This document shows, in pieces, positions 27,123 to 35,521 of a stretch of 64,000 nt of DNA. This DNA is from Aminiphilus circumscriptus DSM 16581 (GTDB taxonomy: Bacteria > Synergistota > Synergistia > Synergistales > Aminiphilaceae): NCBI RefSeq assembly GCF_000526375.1, contig NZ_JAFY01000002.1:372001-436000 (forward strand), read 5' to 3'. Position 1 is the first letter of the stretch, and every line of letters begins with the position of its first letter. Made by a program: the position numbers and the translations under genes. The notes under the pieces are model-generated. The model was given only the letters and a program-made list of their open reading frames with translations. It ran no database searches and was not told the origin of the DNA.

Positions 27123-28733
27123 TCAGCGCAGTTCCCGCGTGGTGTGAAAGACGATCCGGGGCCACTTCTCCGCCACGAGGCGCAGTTGCCAGTTGCCCTC
27201 GGCCAGAAAAGCCAGATTTCCCTCTCCGTCCATGGCCAGATCATTCCGATTGGCCTTCTCGAACTCCTCCAGAATCTTCCTGTCGTCGCAGGTCACCCAC
27301 CGGGCGGTCATGTAGTTCACCGGCTCGTAGTCCGCCTCCACGCCGTACTCCGCCTTCAGGCGCGCCATGGTCACGTCGAACTGCAACGCTCCCACGGCCC
27401 CGAGGATGTAATCGTTCCGCTCCAGAGGGCGAAAAAGCTGCACCGCCCCTTCTTCGGTAAGCTGCTGCAGCCCCTTCTGGAGCTGCTTCGCCTTCAGCGG
27501 CGACTGGAGGCGCACCCTTCGGAAGTGCTCCGGCGCAAAGCTCGGAATACCCGTGAACTTGAGGGGTTCTTTTTCGGTGAAGGTATCGCCGATCTTGATG
27601 GTGCCGTGGTTGTGGATGCCGATGATGTCGCCGGGCCACGCTTCCTCCGCCAGCTCCCGCTCCTGCGCCATGAAGATGACCGGGTTCGCCACGGTCACGT
27701 CCTTGCCGAGACGGTGATGGCGCAGACGCATCCCCCGCTGGAAGCGCCCCGAGCACACCCGCAGAAAAGCCAGACGATCTCTGTGCGAGGGATCCATGTT
27801 GGCCTGGATCTTGAAGACGAAACCCGAGAATGCCTCCTCGTCCGGAGCGACGGTGCGCGTGACGGCGGGCCGCGGCAGGGGGGACGGCGCGATCTCCACG
27901 AAGGTGTCGAGCAGTTCCTTCACGCCGAAGTTGTTGATGGCGCTGCCGAAGAAGACCGGCGTCTGGTTCGCCTTCAGGTAATGCTCCATCTCGAAGGGGT
28001 TCGCCGCCCCCTCCAGCAAAGCGAGATCCTCGCGCAGCTCATCGGCCTGGCGTCCCAGCGCCTCGTCGAGAGCGGGATCGTTCACGTCCCGGATGACCCG
28101 CGCCTTCTCCACACGGTCGCTTCCGGGCGTGAAGAGGTTCAGCTCCCTGCCGTAGAGGTTGTAGGTGCCCTTGAAGAGCTTTCCTCGGCCGATGGGCCAC
28201 GAGAGAGGCGCGCACTCGAGCTGGAGCTTCTCCTCGATATCCCCCAGAATGTCCAGGGGGGCCATGCCCTCGCGGTCGAGCTTGTTGACGAAAGTGATGA
28301 TGGGGGTGTTGCGCATCCGGCACACCTCCATGAGCTTGCGCGTCTGGCTTTCCACGCCCTTCACGCTGTCGATCACCATGACGACGCTGTCCACGGCGGT
28401 CAGCACCCGGTAGGTGTCCTCGGAAAAATCCTCGTGCCCCGGGGTGTCGAGCAGGTTGATCTCGTACCCGCGGTACTCGAACTTCATCACCGAACTGGTC
28501 ACGGAGATGCCGCGCTCCTGCTCGATCTGCATCCAGTCGCTGACGGCGTGGCGTCCCGCCTTGCGGGCCTTCACCGCTCCCGCCATCGTGATGGCTCCTC
28601 CGAAAAGCAGCAGCTTTTCCGTGAGGGTCGTCTTTCCCGCGTCGGGATGGCTGATGATGGCAAAGGTCCGGCGGCGCTCGATCTCCTTCCGGAGAGTTGT
28701 TTCCTTGGTGGGGGTTTCGAAGCAGGTTGACAT
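27123..28733 (-). CDS. prfC: peptide chain release factor 3
   Basis: 536 residues, a translational GTPase that recycles RF1 and RF2 after termination. G1 [15 protein letters not shown]2/switch region [12 protein letters not shown]3 [14 protein letters not shown] and G4 FVNKLDREG are intact. The RF3-specific C-terminal region ends [12 protein letters not shown]. The ATG chosen begins [15 protein letters not shown] lies 13 nt upstream, rather far, but no better start is seen. It is a single gene with its own promoter and a hairpin in the short leader. Confidence 0.95.
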   Translation of the reverse strand: MSTCFETPTKETTLRKEIERRRTFAIISHPDAGKTTLTEKLLLFGGAITMAGAVKARKAGRHAVSDWMQIEQERGISVTSSVMKFEYRGYEINLLDTPGHEDFSEDTYRVLTAVDSVVMVIDSVKGVESQTRKLMEVCRMRNTPIITFVNKLDREGMAPLDILGDIEEKLQLECAPLSWPIGRGKLFKGTYNLYGRELNLFTPGSDRVEKARVIRDVNDPALDEALGRQADELREDLALLEGAANPFEMEHYLKANQTPVFFGSAINNFGVKELLDTFVEIAPSPLPRPAVTRTVAPDEEAFSGFVFKIQANMDPSHRDRLAFLRVCSGRFQRGMRLRHHRLGKDVTVANPVIFMAQERELAEEAWPGDIIGIHNHGTIKIGDTFTEKEPLKFTGIPSFAPEHFRRVRLQSPLKAKQLQKGLQQLTEEGAVQLFRPLERNDYILGAVGALQFDVTMARLKAEYGVEADYEPVNYMTARWVTCDDRKILEEFEKANRNDLAMDGEGNLAFLAEGNWQLRLVAEKWPRIVFHTTRELR

Positions 28734-28774
28734 GGTTCGTGCATTTCTCCTTCTTGCCGAGGTTGCGGCACACA

Positions 28775-28841
28775 AAAGCCGGGGATGCCCCCGGCTCTTT
28801 TCTCGGGCTCTATTGTACGCTTTTGTGGGAAAAATCAAAAG
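28775..28841 (-). promoter_or_regulatory. prfC promoter and 5' leader hairpin
   Basis: Reading the minus strand, CTTTTG (28836-28841) or TTGATT stands at -35 and TACAAT (28812-28817) at -10. Almost at the expected transcription start, GCCGGGG and CCCCGGC form a hairpin followed by TTTTGTG (about 28776-28803). A terminator-like structure inside a 5' leader may attenuate prfC, or may simply stabilise the end. Confidence 0.45.
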
Positions 28842-28985
28842 AGGGGAATGGAAAACGGCATGGCGGTGACGATGCACGTGCGGAACTGAATCTGCTGGAG
28901 GTTCCTCCCTGGCCGAATGGCACCGTTCTCAAATAAAGCCCCAAAAGTATTGGTTGCACCGCAGTGCTCTACCATTTTTCCATGT

Positions 28986-29165
28986 GCTGGGGTCAGTCGT
29001 CAAAGCGGACACCAAAATTTTTACGCCGCCCTTAGTTGAAATATTTCTGCTCGTAGGCAGTAGGTGAGAGATATTCAAGACACCTTGCTTTCGCGCCTTG
29101 TCAATCCATTTCGGCATTCATGGAGGACATGCCCAAAAGATCAATATAGATCAGTTTCTCCTCGC
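28986..29165 (-). mobile_element. IS3-family remnant (OrfB C-terminus and right end)
   Basis: On the minus strand, CLEYLSPTAYEQKYFN and a stop match the usual C-terminal end of IS3-type transposases. A GMSSMNAEMD piece upstream resembles the SMS-x(3)-GN-x(2)-DNA block but runs into a stop, so the middle is missing. Downstream, TGTCCGCTTTGAC followed by ACTGACCCCA resembles an IS3 terminal repeat. No left end or OrfA is nearby. The fragment is dead and lies 12 bp from repeat copy 3. Confidence 0.45.
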
Positions 29166-29177
29166 TCTTTTTCTTTC

Positions 29178-29277
29178 GGAAGCTCTGAATAAAGGCCTTT
29201 CGCTTTCCCTTGACTCGGGTCGCATCAGGCTCTGCGAGGCGCCCTGCGGGGCTGACGCAGCCTTATTCAGAGATTCC
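29178..29277 (+). repeat. 100-bp MITE-like element, copy 3 (inverse orientation)
   Basis: Exactly 100 bp between TTTC (29174-29177) and TTTC (29278-29281). It is base-for-base identical to copy 6 at 57191, 28 kb away, and to the consensus. It lies between the IS3 remnant and the oxidoreductase pseudogene. Confidence 0.92.
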
Positions 29278-29337
29278 TTTCGTTTTTCCTTCTCCATAGG
29301 CACCGCCCTGTCCGGATTTTCCGCGTGCGGGACAAAC

Positions 29338-29371
29338 GGAGGGGCGAAGGAGGATTCTCCTTCGCCCCTCC
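29338..29371 (-). terminator. strong hairpin terminator past the oxidoreductase remnant
   Basis: GGAGGGGCGAAGGAG pairs perfectly over 15 bp with CTCCTTCGCCCCTCC around a GATT loop. It marks the old 3' end of the minus-strand operon that starts with the AhpD-like gene. Confidence 0.6.
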
Positions 29372-29399
29372 GGCGTTTCCTCGTCCGTTTCACTCCGAT

Positions 29400-29973
29400 G
29401 TTTCCGGAGCCTTTTCCCCCCAAACCGGCCAGGTTTGAGGACACGGTGACGCGGTCCACCCTTGCGAGAACCAGCGACACGTACCTCCGGTTCGAGGGCG
29501 GGAGGCGAGGCCCCCAGGGTGAATTGGCCACCGAGAAAGGCACGGTGCTCGAAGAGGGGCACGCGGTGCCCCCGCAGGGCCGCCGCACGGGACAGGGAAT
29601 CGGCGACGGCGCCTCGGGCCGGATGCCCCGGTGGTCTGCGACGTGGTCTGCCGCCCCGCGTGGAGGAGCTGGGCGAAGGTCCTGCTCCCGTGTCTGTGAA
29701 TGGCTGCGATCATCCGGAAAAGCCCCTCGATCTGTCATCCTCCCTGATGCCCGCCTCGTTGGCGAGCCTTTCCCGCGGGATCGACCACGAGGGCCTCGGA
29801 CATGATCAGACCGTAGCCGCTCCGGGCCTTCGCCTCGAAGTAGTCCACGAAGCGATCCGTCGCCCGTCGTCGCAGTAGTTGGTCACCATGGAGGTGCAGA
29901 CGATCCGGTTCGGAATGGAGACTCCGCCGATCTTTCCCGGCGTAAAGAGCTGTTGCAGCGTCACCTCCGCCAT
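29400..29973 (-). pseudogene. NADH:flavin oxidoreductase (old yellow enzyme family) remnant
   Basis: A proper start (GGAGG before MAEVTLQQLF) leads into FTPGKIGGVSIPNRIVCTSM, the family N-terminus. After NYCDDG the frame shifts; the other frame continues TDRFVDYFEAKARSGYGLIM. HRHGSRTFAQLLHAGRQT and PSPIPCPV follow in further frames. A jump then leads to GHRVPLFEHRAFLGGQFTLG, which belongs to the nucleotide-binding part hundreds of residues later in intact 2,4-dienoyl-CoA-reductase-type enzymes. So the gene has frameshifts plus a large internal deletion. It follows the AhpD-like gene by 13 bp and was probably its operon partner. Confidence 0.72.
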
Positions 29974-29986
29974 ACCGTCCCTCCGG

Positions 29987-30583
29987 TCACCGGTTGTGCG
30001 CGAAATGGCCGTCGTTCGGCTTCGGATCGAGAACACCCACCCACCGATTCGTGTAATTGAAGAAACCCACCACGTAGCTCGCTTCGAGGATCTCGTGATC
30101 GTTGAAGCCGACCTCCCGAAGGCGGTCCACCTGCTCGGTGGTGATCTCCCGGGGGTGCACGGTGAGGAAATAGGCGAAGTCACACAGGGCACGCTGCTTG
30201 GGAGTCAGTTCCGCGCTGCGGTAGTTGTAGCACAGCTTATCCACCCAGATGGGATCCCCCGTGAGCCCCCGCAGGACGTCGCTGTGGGTGGTGAGGCAGT
30301 AGGTGCACCCGTTGGTGGAGGAAACGACGAGACCGATCATTTCCTTGTCGGCGGCGCTCAGGTAGCAGTGCTCCTCATTGAAGAGAGACGCCTTGAAGTC
30401 CAGAAATCCCTTGTACTGTCGGGCGTTGAGGGGAAGAACCTTGAAGAGGTTGTTGATGAACCCCCAGTTCTTCATCTGGGCGTCGGTGTAGGAATCGAAC
30501 ACCTCCTGGAGTTCCGGGGGAACATCCTTCTCGTCGGGTTTCTGCAGATAGGACAACTGCTCGGGATACGATTCGCTCATCAT
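29987..30583 (-). CDS. AhpD-like / carboxymuconolactone decarboxylase-family protein
   Basis: 198 residues of the peroxidase-related AhpD-like type. The active-site segment TNGCTYCLTTHSDVLRG holds the CxxC pair and downstream His. The ALCDFAYFLTVHPREIT and VVGFFNYTNRWVGVLDP segments are usual in this family. It probably works in thiol-dependent peroxide or organic-radical detoxification; no substrate can be named. Two adjacent ATGs are possible starts, both behind AAGGGGG. It was the first gene of a two-gene operon with the now broken flavin oxidoreductase. Confidence 0.85.
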   Translation of the reverse strand: MMSESYPEQLSYLQKPDEKDVPPELQEVFDSYTDAQMKNWGFINNLFKVLPLNARQYKGFLDFKASLFNEEHCYLSAADKEMIGLVVSSTNGCTYCLTTHSDVLRGLTGDPIWVDKLCYNYRSAELTPKQRALCDFAYFLTVHPREITTEQVDRLREVGFNDHEILEASYVVGFFNYTNRWVGVLDPKPNDGHFAHNR

Positions 30584-30640
30584 GGCCGCCCCCTTATGGT
30601 GATGTGCGCTGCTTTACCGCCTGTCGTGCCCATGATAGCA

Positions 30641-30670
30641 CCGAAGCCCGGTCTTCGGACCGGGCTTCGG
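30641..30670 (-). terminator. UUCG-loop hairpin terminator
   Basis: CCGAAGCCCGGTC-TTCG-GACCGGGCTTCGG is a 13-bp perfect stem with a C(UUCG)G tetraloop, flanked by a second outer pairing TGTGCGCTGC / GCAGCGCACA. It lies between the cyclase stop and the AhpD-like gene, so it separates two minus-strand transcripts. Confidence 0.7.
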
Positions 30671-30719
30671 CAGCGCACACGGCAGGCAGTGCCTTGCGGA
30701 CGCCCGGGCGGGCGCAGGT

Positions 30720-31316
30720 TCACGCCACCGGAACCCCCTCGAACAAAATGGCCCTGCAGGGACCAGCTTCGGCGCCACAGATCTTCGACGGCGCCGCCAC
30801 CAGGTAATACTCGCCGTCCTGGACCTTGCTGAGGTCCAGGGATTCAATGATGGCCACGTGGTTGGAGAGGAAGGGGACATGGATGCTGCCCTCGTCCTCC
30901 ACGGGGGCGACGGACCAGGCGTCCGTTCCGACGGTGATGACCCCCTGCTCGATGAGGTACTGCCCCGCATCGGGGGCGAGGTAGGACGTGCCGTCCGATT
31001 TGAGAAGAAGCCGCTTGACGCCCTTGGGCAGATGCTCCTTGAAGAAATCCGCCCCGACGAGGCAGTTTTTGGGAACGGAGAGCACGTAACAGGTGCCGAT
31101 GAAGTGATCGAGGGGCATGTCGGCCACATCCGCATCGCCATCGACGAAATGCAGATAGGCGTCGCAGTGGGTTCCCGCGTGCAGGTTCGAGTGGAGCAGA
31201 CTGAAGTTGTAGGGAGCCCCCCGACTGATGGAGGCCTGTTGTTCCACCTGGGGCAAGGGCGCTCCGGGATAGAGCGGTGCGGAAATCAGTTCGCGGGTGA
31301 TGTCGTGGTACTTCAT
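30720..31316 (-). CDS. cyclase-family metal-dependent hydrolase (kynurenine formamidase-like)
   Basis: 198 residues. The family motif HAGTHCDAYLHF (HxGTHxD) gives the metal ligands near residue 50. The LPKGVKRLLLKSDG and IEQGVITVGTDAWSV segments and the ILFEGVPV end also fit cyclase/arylformamidase proteins. It likely hydrolyses an amide or lactone of an aromatic or amino-acid breakdown product; the substrate is unknown. GAGGAG before MKYHDITRE sets the start. It is a single gene, as the gap to xdhC exceeds 350 bp. Confidence 0.85.
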   Translation of the reverse strand: MKYHDITRELISAPLYPGAPLPQVEQQASISRGAPYNFSLLHSNLHAGTHCDAYLHFVDGDADVADMPLDHFIGTCYVLSVPKNCLVGADFFKEHLPKGVKRLLLKSDGTSYLAPDAGQYLIEQGVITVGTDAWSVAPVEDEGSIHVPFLSNHVAIIESLDLSKVQDGEYYLVAAPSKICGAEAGPCRAILFEGVPVA

Positions 31317-31519
31317 GTCTCTCACTCCTCACGCTATGGATGTGCGCTACGCCATCTCCGTGCTCTGGACCGCTCGCACTCCTCGCCCGGGCCAAATCAC
31401 AGAAATCTGCTTCGGTAAACCTCCGTGTCGCAGGAAAATCTACACGATCGTCACTCCGCGCGCAAGGTGTTGTCGGGAAAGCCGCACCACAATAGACTAG
31501 ACTCCTTTCCGTGGCGCCT

Positions 31520-31558
31520 GCCCTGCCGTTTCCCTTCAGACACGACAGGGCTTTTCTT
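31520..31558 (+). terminator. plus-strand hairpin with T-run in a 356-bp gap
   Basis: GCCCTG and CAGGGC pair around a 20-nt loop and are followed by TTTTCTT. No plus-strand gene ends here, so its role is unclear. I see no coding signal in the rest of the gap (31317-31672). Confidence 0.3.
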
Positions 31559-31672
31559 CCGGCCATGCGCCTTCGTACTCCTTCGGCGAACAGGAACACC
31601 ATGTTCCTGAAGAATCTCGAGTCACTTCTTTTCGTCCGGCAATAACGAGAAGACTGAAGGCCCGACACTTCC

Positions 31673-32545
31673 CTACGAGGCGCAACCACTGGACGGGGAG
31701 ACCGCCTCTTCTCGCTCGAGTGCGTCCTCCGGAAGGGGCTCCAGAGCGGCACGAAGCCCCGCGAGATTCGCGCCGCGGCGAACGGCGATGACCTCCGCCA
31801 GGACGGACACGGCGATCTCCTCGGGCGTCTCCGCCTTGATGGGCAGTCCCACGGGCTGATAGATCCGGTCGAGATGCTCCCGGGACACGCCGCTTTCGAG
31901 CAGGCGTTTCCGCACGAAGGAGATCTTCCGCCGGGAGCCGATCATGCCCACATAGGCCGCAGGTTTGCCGTCCAACAGGCGCACGACCTCGGCGTCGAGG
32001 GCGTGTCCCCGGGTGACGATCACCGCGTAGGTCCGCGGAGTGAAGCGAAGCCCCTTTGCCTCCACTTCATCCAACGGACACGCCAAGGTCCGCCCCCAGG
32101 GAATGTTGTCGGCGTTGGCGAACTCCTCCCGTTCGTCCCAGACGGTAACCCGAAAACCCGTGAGGGAGGCGAACTGAGCGATGGCTTTTCCCACGTGTCC
32201 CGCGCCGAAGATGACCAAATCGTTCTCTCTTCCCACCACCTCGAGATAGACCGCCATGCTGCCTCCGCAGGCAGCGCCGTCGAGAGCTGCCTCCGTGGCG
32301 TTCAGGACCTCCCGGTAAAGTTCCCGCTCGCCCCCCTCCCGGAGTAGTGCGAGAGCACGCGTGATGACCCGGTGCTCCGTGATGCCGCCACCGATGGTCC
32401 CGAGAATACTTCCGTCGGAGCGCACCCACATTTTGGCACCCATGCTCCGGGGCGTGGAACCGGTCTCCTCCACTACCGTACAGAGCACACCCTCTTCCGC
32501 TCCATGAAGCACCTCCGAGAGAATCTGAAAAAGAACGTCATCCAT
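31673..32545 (-). CDS. xdhC: XdhC/CoxI-family molybdoenzyme maturation protein
   Basis: 290 residues from an ATG with AAGGAGG upstream. The N-terminal XdhC domain has CTVVEETGSTPRSMGAKMWV and GTIGGGITE. The Rossmann part has VIFGAGHVGKAIAQFA, GMIGSRRKI and the terminal GLPIKAETPEEIAVSVLAE. Such proteins bind molybdenum cofactor and help sulfurate and insert it into xanthine-dehydrogenase-type enzymes. No hydroxylase gene is in the window. The neighbouring FdhD-like gene also points to molybdenum enzyme maturation. Confidence 0.9.
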   Translation of the reverse strand: MDDVLFQILSEVLHGAEEGVLCTVVEETGSTPRSMGAKMWVRSDGSILGTIGGGITEHRVITRALALLREGGERELYREVLNATEAALDGAACGGSMAVYLEVVGRENDLVIFGAGHVGKAIAQFASLTGFRVTVWDEREEFANADNIPWGRTLACPLDEVEAKGLRFTPRTYAVIVTRGHALDAEVVRLLDGKPAAYVGMIGSRRKISFVRKRLLESGVSREHLDRIYQPVGLPIKAETPEEIAVSVLAEVIAVRRGANLAGLRAALEPLPEDALEREEAVSPSSGCAS

Positions 32546-32782
32546 TGCGCAACGCCTCCTTAATTCGTGAATCTTGCCGTACCGTGTTCGGGCGCTCTTT
32601 CCGACACCGGCCATGCGGACAATCCGTATCCGAAAAGACGGACTGAGAAATCGGATCTCTTCCTTCGGAAAGAAAAATCATCTCCCCGCCGGAGATGACG
32701 TTCCATCGCGCTGTTTCGACGGGGCCTTCCAACCGGGGCATGTGCCGACGGAACCATCCGCCGGGACGGAAGAGCCTCATTT

Positions 32783-33598
32783 TCAGCAGAGCGACGAGGA
32801 AGAAAAGCGCGGAAAATCCTCCGCTTCTCCGGCCTCCGAAGGACCGCCCCGGGGAGTTTCGGCGTTCCATTCGACAAAGCGCTCCGGCATGGCATAGACG
32901 TTCATGCGCCCTCCCCGGACGAAACCGCAGAGAGTGATCCCCGCTCGATCCGCCGTGGTGATACCCGCCTCGGTCGCGGCGGAGACGCTCGCCACGAGGG
33001 GAATGCGGACCAGTGCCGCCTTGAGCACCATGTCCCGGGGCAACCGCCCGGAGACGGCGAGAAGGGTCTCCTCCAGAGGGTGCGCCTTCTCCACCGCCCA
33101 TCCCACAACCTTGTCCACCGCGTTGTGCCGCCCTACATCCTCGGCGACGAAGAGCCGTTCACCATCCCGCGAAAAGAGAGCCGCCACGTGCACGCATCCC
33201 GTGGAGCGATAGAGCGGTGCCTCGGAAAGCGTCTTCACCGCCGCCACGACGGTCTCCGCCGAAAGGCGCCACGTCACGGACAGAGGCGCAAACGTCACCT
33301 TTTCTCGGGGAAGTACGCCGGCAAGCGCTCTGGTTCTCCGGACGGAGAGGATGTTCTCCGAAAGGCGCATCTCCGCCACGTCCTCCCGGCTTTCAATGAG
33401 GCCCCGCGTGGCGAGATGCCCCAGAGCCCAGTACTCCTCGTTTCCCTCGGTCAACAGGCCCGACGCCAGCTCCTCGCCGTCGAGGAAAAGCGTCAGCTCC
33501 CGCTCGGGAAGCACCGCGTCCCGGAGGGAGCTGAACCCTTGCCCTCGGTCGTAGCGCCAGATCGGGAGCTTCCGCTCCCGCCCACCCTCTTCACTCAC
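32783..33598 (-). CDS. FdhD-like protein lacking the usual CxxC
   Basis: 271 residues from GTG with AGGA upstream, overlapping the stop of the Rrf2 regulator by 8 bp. FdhD features are plain: TGCVHVAALF, EDVGRHNAVDKVVGWA, SGRLPRDMVLKAALVRIPLV and a C-terminal CGFVRGGRMNVY. FdhD moves sulfur from IscS to the molybdenum cofactor of formate dehydrogenase through a CGxCG-type loop. Here that loop reads RTRALAGVLPREK with no cysteine. It is therefore either a sulfur-transfer-inactive relative or uses another cysteine, such as the one in TGCVH. Confidence 0.8.
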   Translation of the reverse strand: MSEEGGRERKLPIWRYDRGQGFSSLRDAVLPERELTLFLDGEELASGLLTEGNEEYWALGHLATRGLIESREDVAEMRLSENILSVRRTRALAGVLPREKVTFAPLSVTWRLSAETVVAAVKTLSEAPLYRSTGCVHVAALFSRDGERLFVAEDVGRHNAVDKVVGWAVEKAHPLEETLLAVSGRLPRDMVLKAALVRIPLVASVSAATEAGITTADRAGITLCGFVRGGRMNVYAMPERFVEWNAETPRGGPSEAGEAEDFPRFSSSSLC

Positions 33599-34097
33599 GA
33601 TTTCCTGTCCCTTCCAGGGTGCCCCCGGCGATTTCGGAGACAATCCCCTGCACCCTTTCATCTCCTTGATACATCGCTTCTCGAAGACGCTGTTCTCTTG
33701 CAAACTCCGCCAGGGAGACCGCGGCGAACTCCCGCCGCAACGCTTCGGAGATCCGGAAGAAGATCTCCTTGAGAACGCACGCTTCGGGTGAAGCGCGACA
33801 AAAGGCAATGTCCTCGCAGGGCGCCACGTCAAGGGGACCGTCGAGGGCTTCGATGATTTCCGAAAGGGAGATTTCCTCCGCCGGACGGGAGAGCGAATAC
33901 CCCCCCTTTGCCCCACGAATGGACACCACGAGCTTCGCCCGCTTGAGTTGGGCCAGGAGCTGCTCCAGATAGGAAACGGGCAGATTCTGGCGCTCCGCCA
34001 CGTCCTTCGCCATGGTCACCGCCGTGCCATTCGCCAGGGCCAATTCGAGCATGGCCCGAAGACCATAGCGCGAACGCGTGGACAGTTTCATTCCCAT
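33591..34097 (-). CDS. Rrf2-family (IscR-like) transcriptional regulator
   Basis: 168 residues beginning MGMKLSTRSRYGLRAMLELA, the classic Rrf2 start, with GGAGCGG upstream. A winged helix with VSYLEQLLAQLKRAKLV and IRGAKGGYSLSRPAEEISL follows. Cysteines in APCEDIAFCRASPEACV are spaced as in Fe-S-sensing IscR. It overlaps the FdhD-like gene and probably regulates it in response to Fe-S status, redox or a ligand. Confidence 0.88.
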   Translation of the reverse strand: MGMKLSTRSRYGLRAMLELALANGTAVTMAKDVAERQNLPVSYLEQLLAQLKRAKLVVSIRGAKGGYSLSRPAEEISLSEIIEALDGPLDVAPCEDIAFCRASPEACVLKEIFFRISEALRREFAAVSLAEFAREQRLREAMYQGDERVQGIVSEIAGGTLEGTGNRE

Positions 34098-34364
34098 GTT
34101 TTCCGCTCCTCCTCCCGAAACCATACCGACGCCTTTCTCCGCATTTCGCGTCGGCACGGCTTTGCTGTATCATGAAACCAACGGGAAAAACATCCCGTCA
34201 CAGTCGGTGGTACATCGACAGGACCTCGCAAAAAGAAATGTTGTTTTCCGACCGAATTACTGTACTATAGGCAAGGCGTTCCGACCTGTCAATGCATGGA
34301 ACGACCGGACTCTGTTTTCGGTATCGAGCACCCCCGCATAACCCGGCATCCGAACATTACTTAG

Positions 34365-34464
34365 GGAATCTCTGAATAAGGCTACGTCAGCCCCGCAGGG
34401 CGCCTCGCAGAGCTTGATGCGACCCGAGTCAAGGGAAAGCGAAAGGTCTTTATTCAGGGCTTCC
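34365..34464 (+). repeat. 100-bp MITE-like element, copy 4
   Basis: Exactly 100 bp between TTAG (34361-34364) and TTGG (34465-34468), the only copy with an imperfect duplication. It has four substitutions, two shared with copy 1. It ends 26 bp before the larE start, so it occupies the expected larE promoter region. Confidence 0.9.
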
Positions 34465-34490
34465 TTGGAGAAAGGAACCCACAGAAAACC

Positions 34491-35381
34491 ATGACGGATC
34501 TTCAGCAAAAACGCCTCGACGCACTGACGACCCTGTTGCGCGACCTCGGAAACGTCGTCGTCGCTTTTTCCGGCGGCGTGGACAGCACGCTTCTTGCCGC
34601 GGCTGCTCTCCGCACCCTCGGGCCGGATCACATGGCGGCGGTGACCGCCGTTTCCGCCACGCTCGCCGAGGAGGAGCGGCGGGACTGCGCTGCCCTCGCG
34701 GCGGCGTTCGGCATGCCCCACTTTTTTCTTCCCCTGTCGGAGCTGGAAGAACCGGCCTTTGTCCGAAACGACGGAGAACGCTGCTACCACTGCAAGCGCT
34801 TCCGTTTTCTCCGCCTCGTCGCCTGGGCGGCGGAGCGTGGCTTTACCTGGGTACTGGAGGGCTCGAATGCGGACGATCTCACGGACTACCGCCCGGGACT
34901 CCGGGCGGTGAGGGAACTCGCCGCTCCCGCCCCGGGCCGGACTGGTGTCCGTGCTCCCCTTCTGGAACTCGGCTTCACCAAAGAGGACATTCGGTCCATC
35001 TCGAAAGCGTGGGAACTGCCCACGTGGAACAAGCCCGCGGCGGCCTGCCTGGCCTCGCGCATTCCCTACGGCGTCCCCCTGACGGAAGAGCGGCTGCGCC
35101 GCGTGGGCATCGCGGAGGCGGCGGTGCGACGCTTCTGCTCTTCCGGAACGGACCTCCGGGTGCGGGACATGGACGACACGGCGTGCATCGAGGTCTCTCC
35201 GGAGGCGATGCCCCGTCTCGTCACGGCCGAGGCGACGGAAGCGCTCCTTCGGGAGTTTGCCGCTCTTGGGTTCCGCCGCGTCGTCCTCGACCTGGGAGGA
35301 TATCGCCGGGGGAGTCTGAACGAGGCACTCGACCTCGGTGCGTCGCCTCCGGCGCCGACCGGGGGCGGTACGGACGTGTAG
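34491..35381 (+). CDS. larE: LarE, ATP-dependent sacrificial sulfur transferase
   Basis: 296 residues. The PP-loop AFSGGVDSTLLA adenylates the substrate, CYHCKRFRF and LEGSNADDLTDYRPG are family blocks, and KPAAACLASRIPYG carries the cysteine that is used as the sulfur donor in LarE. It inserts sulfur into the pincer nucleotide that, after nickel insertion by LarC, becomes the cofactor of LarA. larA is at 62.6-63.9 kb; larB and larC are not in this window. GGAGAAAGGAA is the ribosome site. Two unrelated-looking enzymes follow on the same strand. Confidence 0.92.
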   Translation: MTDLQQKRLDALTTLLRDLGNVVVAFSGGVDSTLLAAAALRTLGPDHMAAVTAVSATLAEEERRDCAALAAAFGMPHFFLPLSELEEPAFVRNDGERCYHCKRFRFLRLVAWAAERGFTWVLEGSNADDLTDYRPGLRAVRELAAPAPGRTGVRAPLLELGFTKEDIRSISKAWELPTWNKPAAACLASRIPYGVPLTEERLRRVGIAEAAVRRFCSSGTDLRVRDMDDTACIEVSPEAMPRLVTAEATEALLREFAALGFRRVVLDLGGYRRGSLNEALDLGASPPAPTGGGTDV

Positions 35382-35521
35382 GGCGGAGAGCCTGCTTTTT
35401 TGACAGGGCTCGTCCGGGGCCACACGAAAAGAGCGGTCGGCGCCGGCAACATGAAGACCCACGACGCTGCCCCTCGCCAGGCTCCCCTCGGGGTCTGTCG
35501 TTCGGAGAGGAGAAGATCGCA

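Noticed and set aside
29281-29878. Plus-strand open frames here as genes
   Set aside because: They are antisense to the oxidoreductase remnant and are joined to translated repeat sequence. No ribosome site or family.
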